DNA of 17,373 bases. Source: Halocafeteria seosinensis. Lineage: Eukaryota; Sar; Bigyra; Bicosoecida. Position 1 is the first letter of the stretch; the number at the start of each line of letters is the position of its first letter. The notes beneath the pieces are model-generated. The model searched no databases. It was not told where the DNA came from and saw only the letters and a list, made by a program, of their open reading frames with translations. Positions 7,110 through 13,919 of this stretch are shown piece by piece. A program made the translations under genes and the position numbers. The stretch covers positions 1 through 17,373 of the forward strand of contig LVLI01001977.1 in NCBI GenBank assembly GCA_001687465.1. Reading direction: 5' to 3'.

Positions 7110-7961
7110 TCAATCTATATACGCCTTGGTTTGATTCGTCAAGGCTTTTTGTATATTATCTCGCAATTGTATCAATACATTCAACGACGGCTTATCCAGC
7201 CATTGAAGCATCTGCTTGACTTTCTGACTACGTAATGATTGGGAAATATGCCACAACATCTCTTTAAATCCGGCTAGATCCGTCTGAAACCGCATATTGT
7301 TGATTGTCAGTTTATGGTTTTCTAACAAAAAGATCAATGATTCTAGGCCTTCCCGTATCTGATGTAAAATCCCTAAGACAGGTTGGTTCAAAACCTCTCG
7401 GATCTTCTTGTATTGGCTCGGCTTGTTTTTCAACCTATAATAAGAATACCACCGCTTGAGCGACTTATAGAGTTCCCCGTCCCGTTTCAACTGTTCCGCC
7501 TCTTCTTTGATATTGGCTATCATGTCTTTCTTGGGGGTGGATCGCTTGTAAAACAATGTATTGGTGAATTCATGGAAACTTCCGTTTTGGGGCAACCATG
7601 CTAAAACATCTATTTTAAAAAAGACGTCTCTGTGTTGGAGTTGGGATTTAAGCGTCAAGTCAGAGCCCTGTTTGCCTTGGATGATTTGGTCTTTTGACCA
7701 CCGCACCTTATGGTCACCGATCTGTGTCTTGACATCGCCTAAATACACCCCGTCCATCTTGGTGAGTTTTTTGACTTTTTGTCCAAAAAGTCTCACGACA
7801 CGATCCAGATTGAGGCGATCTAAGTATTCATTGGCATCGTAATCCATTGACCACAGAATATCGGGGTCGTTTTGCGATCCGGCTAGATTCCAGTTGTTGC
7901 CAAACGTGATGGTATCCAACACCAGTTTTTCCTCGGTGGTCAAAAACTTTTTTCGTTCCAT
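7110..7961 (-). CDS. Unknown protein, possibly nucleotidyltransferase-like
   Basis: A 283-residue protein from the ATG at 7961; the frame is open further upstream, but that ATG follows TATATAGTAGT and gives a typical hydrophilic start. The N-terminal part has NLAGSQ followed by a DYDANEYL stretch, then a GDVKTQ strand, KVRW, and FKIDVLAW. A Gly-Ser followed by paired acidic residues recalls nucleotidyltransferase folds, but I cannot confirm it. The C-terminal half (about 150-283) is helical and Lys/Leu-rich. There is no membrane segment. It lies in the virion block, 33 bp upstream of the Gly/Lys-rich gene on the same strand. The gene is well supported; its function is open. Confidence 0.7.
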   Translation of the reverse strand: MERKKFLTTEEKLVLDTITFGNNWNLAGSQNDPDILWSMDYDANEYLDRLNLDRVVRLFGQKVKKLTKMDGVYLGDVKTQIGDHKVRWSKDQIIQGKQGSDLTLKSQLQHRDVFFKIDVLAWLPQNGSFHEFTNTLFYKRSTPKKDMIANIKEEAEQLKRDGELYKSLKRWYSYYRLKNKPSQYKKIREVLNQPVLGILHQIREGLESLIFLLENHKLTINNMRFQTDLAGFKEMLWHISQSLRSQKVKQMLQWLDKPSLNVLIQLRDNIQKALTNQTKAYID

Positions 7962-7971
7962 ACTACTATAT
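7962..7971. promoter_or_regulatory. Very short bidirectional promoter
   Basis: Only 10 bp (ACTACTATAT) separate the ATG of the leftward gene at 7961 from the ATG of a possible rightward 50-residue gene at 7972. The TATATA core is self-complementary and could be read in both directions. Confidence 0.3.
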
Positions 7972-8124
7972 ATGACAAAACAACAATACTTTGTAATACT
8001 AAAGCGGAATCGGCAAGGACATGATCCCCTGTACAAAAAGATTATTACACACAAAGCACAAGCACGGCGATTTGCTACGCATCGTTTGCGGGGCTTCTCG
8101 GTCGTTCGGGTGGAAGAGGACTGA
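7972..8124 (+). CDS. Possible 50-residue basic protein
   Basis: An ATG at 7972 opens a 50-codon frame ending in TGA at 8122-8124. The product is rich in Arg, Lys and His and resembles nothing I know. Three things favour it: it fills an otherwise empty gap, its ATG follows a TATATA motif, and its stop lies 5 bp before a perfect 8-bp hairpin (8130-8155). Against it are its small size and the fact that the hairpin also belongs to the duplicated integrase tail on the other strand. The frame is open upstream to an ATG at 7894, but that would overlap the neighbouring gene. Confidence 0.35.
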   Translation: MTKQQYFVILKRNRQGHDPLYKKIITHKAQARRFATHRLRGFSVVRVEED

Positions 8125-8127
8125 TCA

Positions 8128-8232
8128 TTTTTTCTTCTTTTGTCGTTGAAGAAAATTGTCCAACATTATATTGAACTGCTTTCGGCCGAGATCCGCTTGG
8201 ATTTCCGATTGGGGCTCTATGGTGGCTTCTTT
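8128..8232. repeat. 105-bp direct repeat, copy 1
   Basis: Matches 8792-8896 with 102 of 105 identical bases and no gap, at a fixed offset of 664 bp. The two copies flank the HNH endonuclease gene. Confidence 0.95.
8130..8155. terminator. Hairpin in detached integrase tail
   Basis: Perfect 8-bp stem TTTTCTTC/GAAGAAAA with a 10-nt loop. On the minus strand it lies downstream of the HNH stop (8243). On the plus strand it lies 5 bp after the stop of the possible 50-residue gene. Confidence 0.5.
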
Positions 8233-8242
8233 TGCGGGGTGG

Positions 8243-8761
8243 TTACAGATATTTATACACAAAATCCCCATGATGCTCACGGCTTTTCTCGCAATACTTC
8301 TCATATGCTTCCTCTGCCGTGTTAAACCGCCCCAATTTTATACTCTTTTGGTTTATTTTTATGATGGAAACGTACTTGTTTCTTGATTTGTCCCAAAATA
8401 CACCTTTGTACCCGCTAGTGTTGTTTCTAGTTTTTCCTTGGTTAAACCCGTTTTGGCTAGTCGTACCAAACCGTAAGTTAAGCAGATTGTTATTACTTTT
8501 GTCATTATCAATATGATCAATTTTAGTGTTTGGAAAATCTTCGTCGGTAAGAAAAAACCGTTCGGCAACAAGTCGGTGAATTTTCATATTGTATTTAGCC
8601 CCTTTATCACAAAGAATTGTAGTTTGATATCCGTCTTTGTCGGGGACTGGCTTTTTTGTGCGTTTTCTAATTTTGGAATAGATTCGCCCTTTGCTTGATA
8701 CTTTATAATTCTCAAAATGTGGAATCGTGTCCCAAAATTCTAGATCTTCAAAATATGCCAT
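8243..8761 (-). CDS. HNH homing endonuclease with NUMOD4 and AP2 domains
   Basis: A 172-residue free-standing homing endonuclease. Residues 5-35 (FWDTIPHFENYKVSSKGRI) are a NUMOD4-type DNA-binding segment. Residues 60-105 are the HNH nuclease: His62, then IDHIDNDKSNNNLLNLR with Asp82-His83 and the Asn cluster. Residues 116-166 (SGYKGVFWDK, LGRFNTAEEAYEKY) form an AP2-type DNA-binding domain. Such proteins cut a long target site and are copied into it by repair. The gene sits precisely between two copies of the integrase 3' end, which marks the integrase gene as its target. It has its own TATAGACCA motif before the ATG at 8761. The frame is intact, so the protein may be active. Confidence 0.92.
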   Translation of the reverse strand: MAYFEDLEFWDTIPHFENYKVSSKGRIYSKIRKRTKKPVPDKDGYQTTILCDKGAKYNMKIHRLVAERFFLTDEDFPNTKIDHIDNDKSNNNLLNLRFGTTSQNGFNQGKTRNNTSGYKGVFWDKSRNKYVSIIKINQKSIKLGRFNTAEEAYEKYCEKSREHHGDFVYKYL

Positions 8762-8775
8762 TGGTCTATAATCTT
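8762..8775 (-). promoter_or_regulatory. Promoter motif of the HNH gene
   Basis: Minus-strand GATTATAGACCA directly before the ATG at 8761. The mobile gene thus carries the same kind of start signal as the resident genes, suggesting long residence in this lineage or transfer from a relative. Confidence 0.45.
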
Positions 8776-8788
8776 TCCAATCATTTTT

Positions 8789-9955
8789 TTATTTTTTCTT
8801 CTTTTGTCGTTGAAGAAAATTGTCCAAGAGTATATTGAATTGCTTTCGGCCGAGATCCGCTTGGATTTCCGATTGGGGCTCTATGGTGGCTTCTTTGGGG
8901 CTATAACCCCTCCATTTGATTTTGAGGTATTTCTTGCCATTTTTCTGGAACCGATCCATGATGCGTTCCACGTCAAACATCACCGTTACTTTGTCTTTAT
9001 TTTCTACTTTTTTGATTTTTTGTAACATCCGCCTACCCCAAAGACCCCGAATATGCTTCCCTGAGTCTTTCTCTTTCAGCCGGTAGGCAATGGGCTTGGA
9101 TTGTTGCCGTGGTCGTTGGACAGCCGTGACCTCATACAGTTCGAGCGACCATGTGATGGGTGTTTTTTGGAAAGTCTTGGGGGGCACACTGGTTCGCACC
9201 GTGTCCCCGACCTCTAGATTATCAAGATCCCCTTGTAAGTTTAAGATCCGTCGGGACGCATTGTTTTGCTTGACCTTCTGCGAATTGTCTTCTTTCAAAG
9301 CATTGACCGGCGATACCCCTGTAGTATCGTGTTTCATTTCGTTGTAGTTTTGTACTAAATCATTTATCAATTTCTGGCTCACGTTTTTGCTTAGCATATC
9401 CGCCTTGCGTAACATTCGTTTGAACGTCCCATTGAAGCGTTCCACGATACTGTTGCTTTGTGGATTACCGGCGATACTGAATATTTGTTTAATATCCAAT
9501 TTATGTAACTTTTGCCGGAGGGAATGGTTGGTGAATTCGCTTCCATTGTCACTCAGAATGGTTTTGGGTTTCTGGGGCATCTGTTTTAGGATTTTATCAA
9601 GGGCATTGATTACGGTCTTTTGCGTTTTGTTACGGATAATACGGACAAAGGCCATACGGGAGAAGACATCAATGACAACCAGAAACGTAAAATCCCCCAT
9701 AGAAGCCAGATCCATGGCCACAATATTAAAGGCGTCATTAGACACCATAGAGCGTGTCCCACGGGAGGACGGTGGAAGACGTTTGGTGATTTGATGGAGG
9801 TATTGGGAATCCAACCAGAATTCCAAATCACGTCGGTTTATGGTGATTCCTTTCTCTCGGACAATCTCATACAACTTGTCTCGGGAAAAGAGATTCCCTT
9901 GATCATAATAGACTTTTTCCAACTTTTTCTTCATAGATGGGTTCGGTTCGGTCAT
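8789..9955 (-). CDS. Retroviral-type (rve) integrase with C-terminal chromodomain
   Basis: A 388-residue DDE integrase from the ATG at 9955 (a TTG five codons upstream is less likely). Asp82 (VAMDLAS), Asp136 (ILSDNGSEF) and Glu172 (NSIVERFNG) form the triad, with exactly 35 residues between the second and third: the DD35E spacing of retroviral and Polinton integrases. Residues 15-60 would be the N-terminal helical domain. The C-terminal 60 residues form a chromodomain: FDVERI, KIKWRGY, then EATIEP where most have TWEP. The aromatic cage positions are Phe, Trp and Tyr, so histone binding is plausible. Integrases of this type paste linear element DNA into host DNA. The last 35 codons are duplicated beyond the HNH gene. 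A hairpin (8794-8819) overlaps the end of the coding region. Confidence 0.93.
   Translation of the reverse strand: MTEPNPSMKKKLEKVYYDQGNLFSRDKLYEIVREKGITINRRDLEFWLDSQYLHQITKRLPPSSRGTRSMVSNDAFNIVAMDLASMGDFTFLVVIDVFSRMAFVRIIRNKTQKTVINALDKILKQMPQKPKTILSDNGSEFTNHSLRQKLHKLDIKQIFSIAGNPQSNSIVERFNGTFKRMLRKADMLSKNVSQKLINDLVQNYNEMKHDTTGVSPVNALKEDNSQKVKQNNASRRILNLQGDLDNLEVGDTVRTSVPPKTFQKTPITWSLELYEVTAVQRPRQQSKPIAYRLKEKDSGKHIRGLWGRRMLQKIKKVENKDKVTVMFDVERIMDRFQKNGKKYLKIKWRGYSPKEATIEPQSEIQADLGRKQFNILLDNFLQRQKKKK
8792..8896. repeat. 105-bp direct repeat, copy 2
   Basis: Copy attached to the integrase gene, forming its last 35 codons. It pairs with 8128-8232 (3 mismatches). The repeat starts at a codon boundary inside the chromodomain and ends just before the stop codon, which is TAA here and TGA in the detached copy. 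Confidence 0.95.
8794..8819 (-). terminator. 3' hairpin inside the end of the integrase gene
   Basis: The same perfect 8-bp stem as at 8130-8155, here overlapping the last codons (the lysine run) of the integrase gene, so the signal lies within the coding region rather than after it. Confidence 0.45.
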
Positions 9956-9998
9956 ATACTGTTGTGTCAAACATTTTTGTAAGCGACCGACCTCAGGG

Positions 9999-10021
9999 GG
10001 AAGGCTGTTAGTAAGCCTTCC
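9999..10021. repeat. Inverted repeat A
   Basis: Perfect stem GGAAGGCT/AGCCTTCC (8 bp) with a 7-nt loop. Its left arm is part of CAGGGGGAAGGCT (9994-10006), which is repeated inverted at 10245-10257. Confidence 0.8.
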
Positions 10022-10071
10022 ACGGATCGACCCTTCAAATTTACCGAATTTTTTGATAATATAGTACTCGT

Positions 10072-10176
10072 GGAAGGAGGGAAGGAAGGGGAAGGCTTTT
10101 TGGAAAGAGCAGTATTCAGTTAAGCCAACTGGTTATTGCTCTTATATAAGAGCCTTCCTCCTTCCCCTCCTTCCCC
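10072..10176. repeat. Large imperfect palindrome with purine-only arm
   Basis: Left arm 10072-10095 is all G and A; right arm 10152-10176 is all C and T; they pair imperfectly over about 25 bp with small indels. Inside lies a second stem: AAGAGCA (10105-10111) with TGCTCTT (10137-10143), continuing through one mismatch and two G-T pairs to CAGTT/AACTG (10117-10121, 10127-10131) around a 5-nt loop. The whole could extrude as a cruciform, and the purine tract might form a triplex. Confidence 0.8.
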
Positions 10177-10225
10177 TAGATAAAAATACTGGTATAAAGT
10201 CAAAGAAAACGGTCTTATAACAAGC

Positions 10226-10253
10226 CCCTTAAGGGAAGGCTAATAGCCTTCCC
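10226..10253. repeat. Inverted repeat C with CCCTTAAGGG palindrome
   Basis: The perfect palindrome CCCTTAAGGG (10226-10235) overlaps a 9-bp stem GGGAAGGCT/AGCCTTCCC (10233-10241, 10245-10253) with a 3-nt loop, so two alternative folds compete. Confidence 0.8.
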
Positions 10254-10266
10254 CCTGCTGTGACTT

Positions 10267-10292
10267 GAAGAAAACTATACGAGTTTTTCTTC
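10267..10292. repeat. Inverted repeat D
   Basis: GAAGAAAAC (10267-10275) pairs with GTTTTTCTTC (10283-10292) with one bulged base and a 7-nt loop. It lies in the AT-rich right part of the gene-free region, away from any gene end, so it is not an obvious 3' signal. Confidence 0.6.
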
Positions 10293-10322
10293 ATAAAAAA
10301 TTTGACCTAAAAATAATTTGTG

Positions 10323-10340
10323 TTTATAGAATATAACCCA
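10323..10340 (+). promoter_or_regulatory. Promoter motif of the one-finger gene
   Basis: TTTATAGAATATAACCCA lies directly before the ATG at 10341 and contains the common TATAGA core. Confidence 0.45.
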
Positions 10341-10562
10341 ATGGGACGACCCGCCTTAAAAGAATACCAGTCAGCACAGGAACAGCGTCGGGAACATTAC
10401 CTCAAATGGAAGGAGAAAAACAACTACAAAGTGGGATGTCCATACTGTGGCCATCAAATCACCAAAGCGTTTCTGAATTCGCATCAGAAGAAATCCAAGA
10501 AGTGTATGTTAAAGCAGGAAATTTATCAGTTGAAAGAACAACAGGACAACTTAGAGAACTAA
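10341..10562 (+). CDS. One-finger C2HC zinc protein
   Basis: A 73-residue protein from the ATG at 10341; a GTG 21 bp upstream is in frame but the TATAGA motif lies between. It opens with MGRPALKEYQ, then a basic helix, then one finger C33-x2-C36-x11-H48-x6-C55, and ends in a Gln/Glu-rich helix (about 56-73) that could be a coiled coil. The finger matches the spacing of both fingers in the 2143-2463 protein. It lies between the candidate origin and the primase/helicase gene, so a DNA-binding role in replication or its control is plausible but unproven. A 7-bp hairpin overlaps its stop codon. Confidence 0.7.
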   Translation: MGRPALKEYQSAQEQRREHYLKWKEKNNYKVGCPYCGHQITKAFLNSHQKKSKKCMLKQEIYQLKEQQDNLEN

Positions 10563-10565
10563 GTT
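10548..10565 (+). terminator. 3' hairpin overlapping a stop codon
   Basis: Perfect 7-bp stem AACTTAG/CTAAGTT with the 4-nt loop AGAA. It overlaps the final codons and the TAA of the one-finger gene. Confidence 0.5.
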
Positions 10566-10617
10566 TAGAACATAACTTCAAGTTGTTTTTCGCCTAAAGA
10601 CAAAACTGATAGCCCTA

Positions 10618-10627
10618 CCTAGAAGAG
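10618..10627 (+). promoter_or_regulatory. CCTAGAAGAG motif before the primase/helicase
   Basis: CCTAGAAGAG lies directly before the ATG at 10628 and resembles TATAGAAGA of the lipase-region genes but lacks the TATA part. It could mark an earlier expression class. Confidence 0.3.
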
Positions 10628-13600
10628 ATGACCACCCAGACCCAACAAGAACTAAAGGATTTTTTAGGCCAGTTTTATGTCAAAAAAGACCCTCAAGCCC
10701 GTGAAAAGTTCCAGTATAGCCATACAAGCATATGTAATCCCACTGGATCCTATCTCATTCCGGAAGAAAAATATCCAGAACTACATCGTTTGCTGGATTA
10801 ACAGGCCTTTGAAAACCGGCAACCAACTTATTTGACCGAAAGAAATAGGGAAACCAAAATTATTGTGGTGGATATTGACTTCAAGTTCAATAATGAGTAT
10901 CGGGATCGCATGTATAACCAGCAACATGTGGAAGATATTGTCCAACTGTATAACAGTGCCATCCGTCATGTGTTGGACATGGATGTTAGCAAACCATTGA
11001 AAGCCTTTGTCTTGGAAAAACCGGATCCCACACCATCCTCCGGCAATATCAAAGACGGCTTTCATATCATCTATCCCTATGTCATGTGTAACCGTCTAGC
11101 ACAGCATAGGATCCGAGACTATGTCGTTGAACATTTCTTTGATATTTTTTACAACGACCAACAACACTTGCCGTTCAAAAACACGGCCGATGACGTGGTG
11201 GATGAAGGTATCATTTCCCGTAATCCTTGGACGATGTATGGCTGTTATTCCAAAGCATCGGGCGGTAAATTTTACCAACTGACGCAAATCTACCAACAAA
11301 CATATGATACCGACGAGGAAGAGTACCAATTAAGTCGCTTGGACACCAAGAAATATACCTCCTTGGAACTGATTCAACTCTTGAGTATTCATCGCTACGA
11401 CGAACACTATCATTATAAATTGCGATCCGAAAGACCAGAAGAGAACGAAGAGGAGGAAGAATCCGACGAGTCCGAAGAAGAGGAATCCGAAGAAGAGGAG
11501 GAAGAGGCCGACGAAGACGATTCGGAAAAGGAAGAATCCACGACGGACGACCCCTCCCATGAATCCAAATTGGAAAGGCTTCGGCAATCCCTGACACCGA
11601 CCCAAGGGGGCAACCCCGTGTATCAGGTTCAAGAAATAGACAAGAGGGTAATCTTTTTGGGCAAATGGTATCCGGAAAAATTTGTGTCGGATCAGAAACC
11701 AGCCACGGAAGACCGCCTGAATTCCATCCAAGCCATGTGTTCCAAAATATTACGTATTTGCTACACAGACAGTGTCGGACGGACATATATTCAAGTCAAG
11801 AACCTAGAAAAAGAAGAGAAACAGTTTTTGGGACGACAACAGCCCAAAGCCTACAATGAGGTGGATGAATACTCCTTATCCATCACGCAGACCAAAGAGA
11901 AGTTGAGACATGCGACTTGTGCCCATTTGTATTACGATATAGACATTCAAAATTGCCATCCGGTCATTTTTACGTATATATACCAGTTGCTGATGGACAA
12001 AGACCCCCCGTATCTATTGGACTACTTGAACAACCGACCTGACCATTTGAACACCATCCAGACGAAATTTGACGTGGATCGGAAATTGGCCAAGAATTTG
12101 TTCATCATGATATGCTATGGGGGGACGTTCCAAACGTGGGTCAAAACGCTTCGTGAAAAGTATGATATCCATTTGAAGAATGGAGCAAAACCCCCGTCTA
12201 TTTGTAAGGGGATGATTGAAGAAATCAATGATGTCAAAAAATCCCTACAGAAGAAGTTCCCCACGCTATGGAATTGGATTCCCAAAGATAACGAAAAAAG
12301 TAAAAAGGAGCAATCCAATTCCCACCTGTCCTATTTTACACAGGAAATTGAGAAGAAGATATTGAACTACATGGCCGATATTTCCGAACGAATGGGGGGA
12401 GTCAAGCCCCAAGTGTTTGCGTTTGATGGCTTTATGGTGTATCAAGAGAATGTCAAAGACATGGAGAATTATTTACGATTTTTGGAAGATGAAGTCCAAC
12501 ACAAATTTGGTATTCAACATTTTGTCCTGACCAATAAAGAAATGGAACGGCCGAAATGGGTCAATGATTTGATGACGAGCCATGGTTTCCACGACAAAGA
12601 ATTTTCCATGACTCGGATGATGAAATTGGGACATCACAAGNAACAAGAAGACTCCAAAAAGTTAGAGGACGAAGAGAAAAAAGTGATCAATCTTCATTTT
12701 GATTATCAGAAAGCGTATTTTGAAATATGGCATTTTAGAAACCAACATCCGTTCGTCTTTTGCTATGATGATGGCCATGAGATACGGCGTTTTACAAAAC
12801 AGGAGTTCAAGGAAGCGTTTGAATGTACGGGGTCGTTCGTCAATATGTATTTGCGAACCGAAGGCCGACGGTACAACAAAATTGATTTCATGCCACCCCC
12901 GATGAATTTGGAACAAACGTCGGTGTATAATCTGTACAAAGGAATGGAAGCCACCAAAACGCCCTCGCTCTTTGAAGAACAGGATATTGAGATTTTTAAG
13001 GAACATATAGAGGTCTTAGCCAACCGAGATCCGGCGTGTATAAACTATCTGACAGGGTATCTAGGCCACTTATTGAAATACCCCAGTGAGCGACCATTGG
13101 TCGCTCTAGGGTTTGTATCCAGCCAAGGAGCAGGGAAAGGATCGTTCTTTTACCACATAGCCGAAAAAATGATTGGAGGAAATTACCGATGGCATAATGG
13201 AATTGATGAATTACTTGGCCGGTGGGCGGACAATTCAGGATCATTACTGACGGTCACCGACGAAGTCAATGGCAAGGAAGCCCACCAGTTGGCCGACAAA
13301 ACACAATTTATTATCACCGAACCATATATCACCCAAGAAGTCAAAAATATCCAGCCCTTGAAAGTCCGCAATTTCGGGCGATATATTTTCTTCAGCAACA
13401 ACGATAACCCGTTGAAAGTGGATGCCAACGACCGGCGATTTGTCATCTTCCGCTGTTCTGATGAAAAGGCCAACGACGTCCGGTATTTCAAGGAATTGAT
13501 CCAAGCCTTTGAAGACAAGTATAGAGTCCGAGCCTTTTACGATTACTTGGTGGCCAAAGCGTGGGAACGGGAAGATTTGGTTCAACACCGCCCCATGACG

Positions 13601-13915
13601 GATCATTATAAAGATATGAAGGAACTCAACCAGCCTATTATTTATCAGTTCGCCCAATGGCTGATGGAATCCCATTACGAAGACGACAACCCCCAGCATG
13701 TTATACAGTACCGATCCTTGGAATTTTATGATGTGTTCAAACATTTTCTTCTGAAGTACGGGTATTCGCAATGGGATTACAAGCAAAAGAAATTTGCCAT
13801 TGAAGCCAAGAAATTAGGGGATATAGGTATTGAGAAGAAAAAAGTCGGGGGTTGTTCCACCTATGAAGTGAATTTTGAAACGCTTCGCCACCATTTTGAC
13901 CCGATCGTTGTTTGA
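10628..13915 (+). CDS. Primase/TV-Pol-like polymerase/SF3 helicase, interrupted by one in-frame TAA
   Basis: A 1095-codon frame from the ATG at 10628, with TAA at 10799-10801 (codon 58); past it the frame is open to 13915 but has only a TTG start near 10832. Three modules are visible. First, an AEP primase: VVDIDFK (DxD at 10871-10879), KDGFHIIYP (11051-11077) and MYGCYSK. After an acidic linker (about 11435-11552) comes a region like the TV-Pol (family A-like) polymerases: YDIDIQNCHPVIF (motif A, near 11936), RKLAKNLFIMICYGG (motif B, 12080-12124) and AFDGFMVYQ (motif C, near 12422). Last is an SF3 helicase: Walker A SSQGAGKGS (13118-13144), Walker B LLTVTDE (13244-13264) and YIFFSNNDNP (13382-13411). 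It would prime, copy and unwind the genome. An ambiguous base at 12641 falls on the first position of a codon. Confidence 0.88.
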
Positions 13916-13919
13916 TAGG

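Larger units (their letters stand above)
8125..8232 (-). pseudogene. Detached copy of the integrase gene's 3' end
   Basis: 35 codons plus a TGA stop that repeat the C-terminus of the rve integrase, beginning inside the chromodomain at Lys-Glu-Ala-Thr and ending in the same four lysines. The copy has no start codon and lies 11 bp beyond the stop of the HNH gene. It differs from the attached copy at 3 of 105 bases, and only one of these alters the protein (Leu to Met), so the two probably diverged while both were under coding constraint. It is likely the remnant of the original gene end, pushed away when the HNH gene arrived. It still supplies a 3' hairpin for the HNH transcript. Confidence 0.85.
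9956..10340. other. Gene-free hairpin-rich region, candidate replication origin
   Basis: This is the only gap over 300 bp in the window and no convincing gene lies in it. It holds at least four inverted repeats (9999-10021, 10072-10176, 10226-10253, 10267-10292), many GAAGGCT/AGCCTTC copies in both directions, a 13-bp inverted repeat joining the outer hairpins (9994-10006 with 10245-10257), and an AT-rich stretch at 10177-10340. It lies between divergent genes, the integrase leftward and the replication genes rightward. Purine-rich arms plus an adjacent AT-rich tract next to the primase/helicase gene are what one expects of an origin. A recombination or integration site is the main alternative. 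Confidence 0.5.

Noticed and set aside
8128-8896. An insertion sequence or transposon with long direct repeats around the HNH gene
   Set aside because: There are no terminal inverted repeats or transposase, and the repeat is the coding end of the integrase itself, which fits a homing event better.
9956-9970. TTG start for the integrase at 9970
   Set aside because: A TTG start is unlikely in a eukaryotic virus, and an ATG lies five codons downstream at 9955 ahead of all family motifs.
9994-10292. A CRISPR array or tRNA gene in the repeat-rich gap
   Set aside because: The repeats are inverted and of unequal length, without regular spacers, and no cloverleaf with a T-loop could be drawn.
10799-10801. 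A reassigned TAA codon (alternative genetic code)
   Set aside because: TAA ends the recombinase, GIY-YIG, capsid, ATPase and integrase genes, and TAG and TGA end others, so all three act as stops in this window.
11211-11786. 191-codon minus-strand frame, and a Ser-rich minus-strand frame at 11413-11613
   Set aside because: Both arise from the complement of the acidic GAA/GAG-rich linker in the replication gene, so they are composition artefacts.
13244-13786. 180-codon hydrophobic frame antisense to the helicase domain
   Set aside because: It lies opposite the conserved SF3 motifs and has no start signal; hydrophobicity follows from the complement of charged codons.
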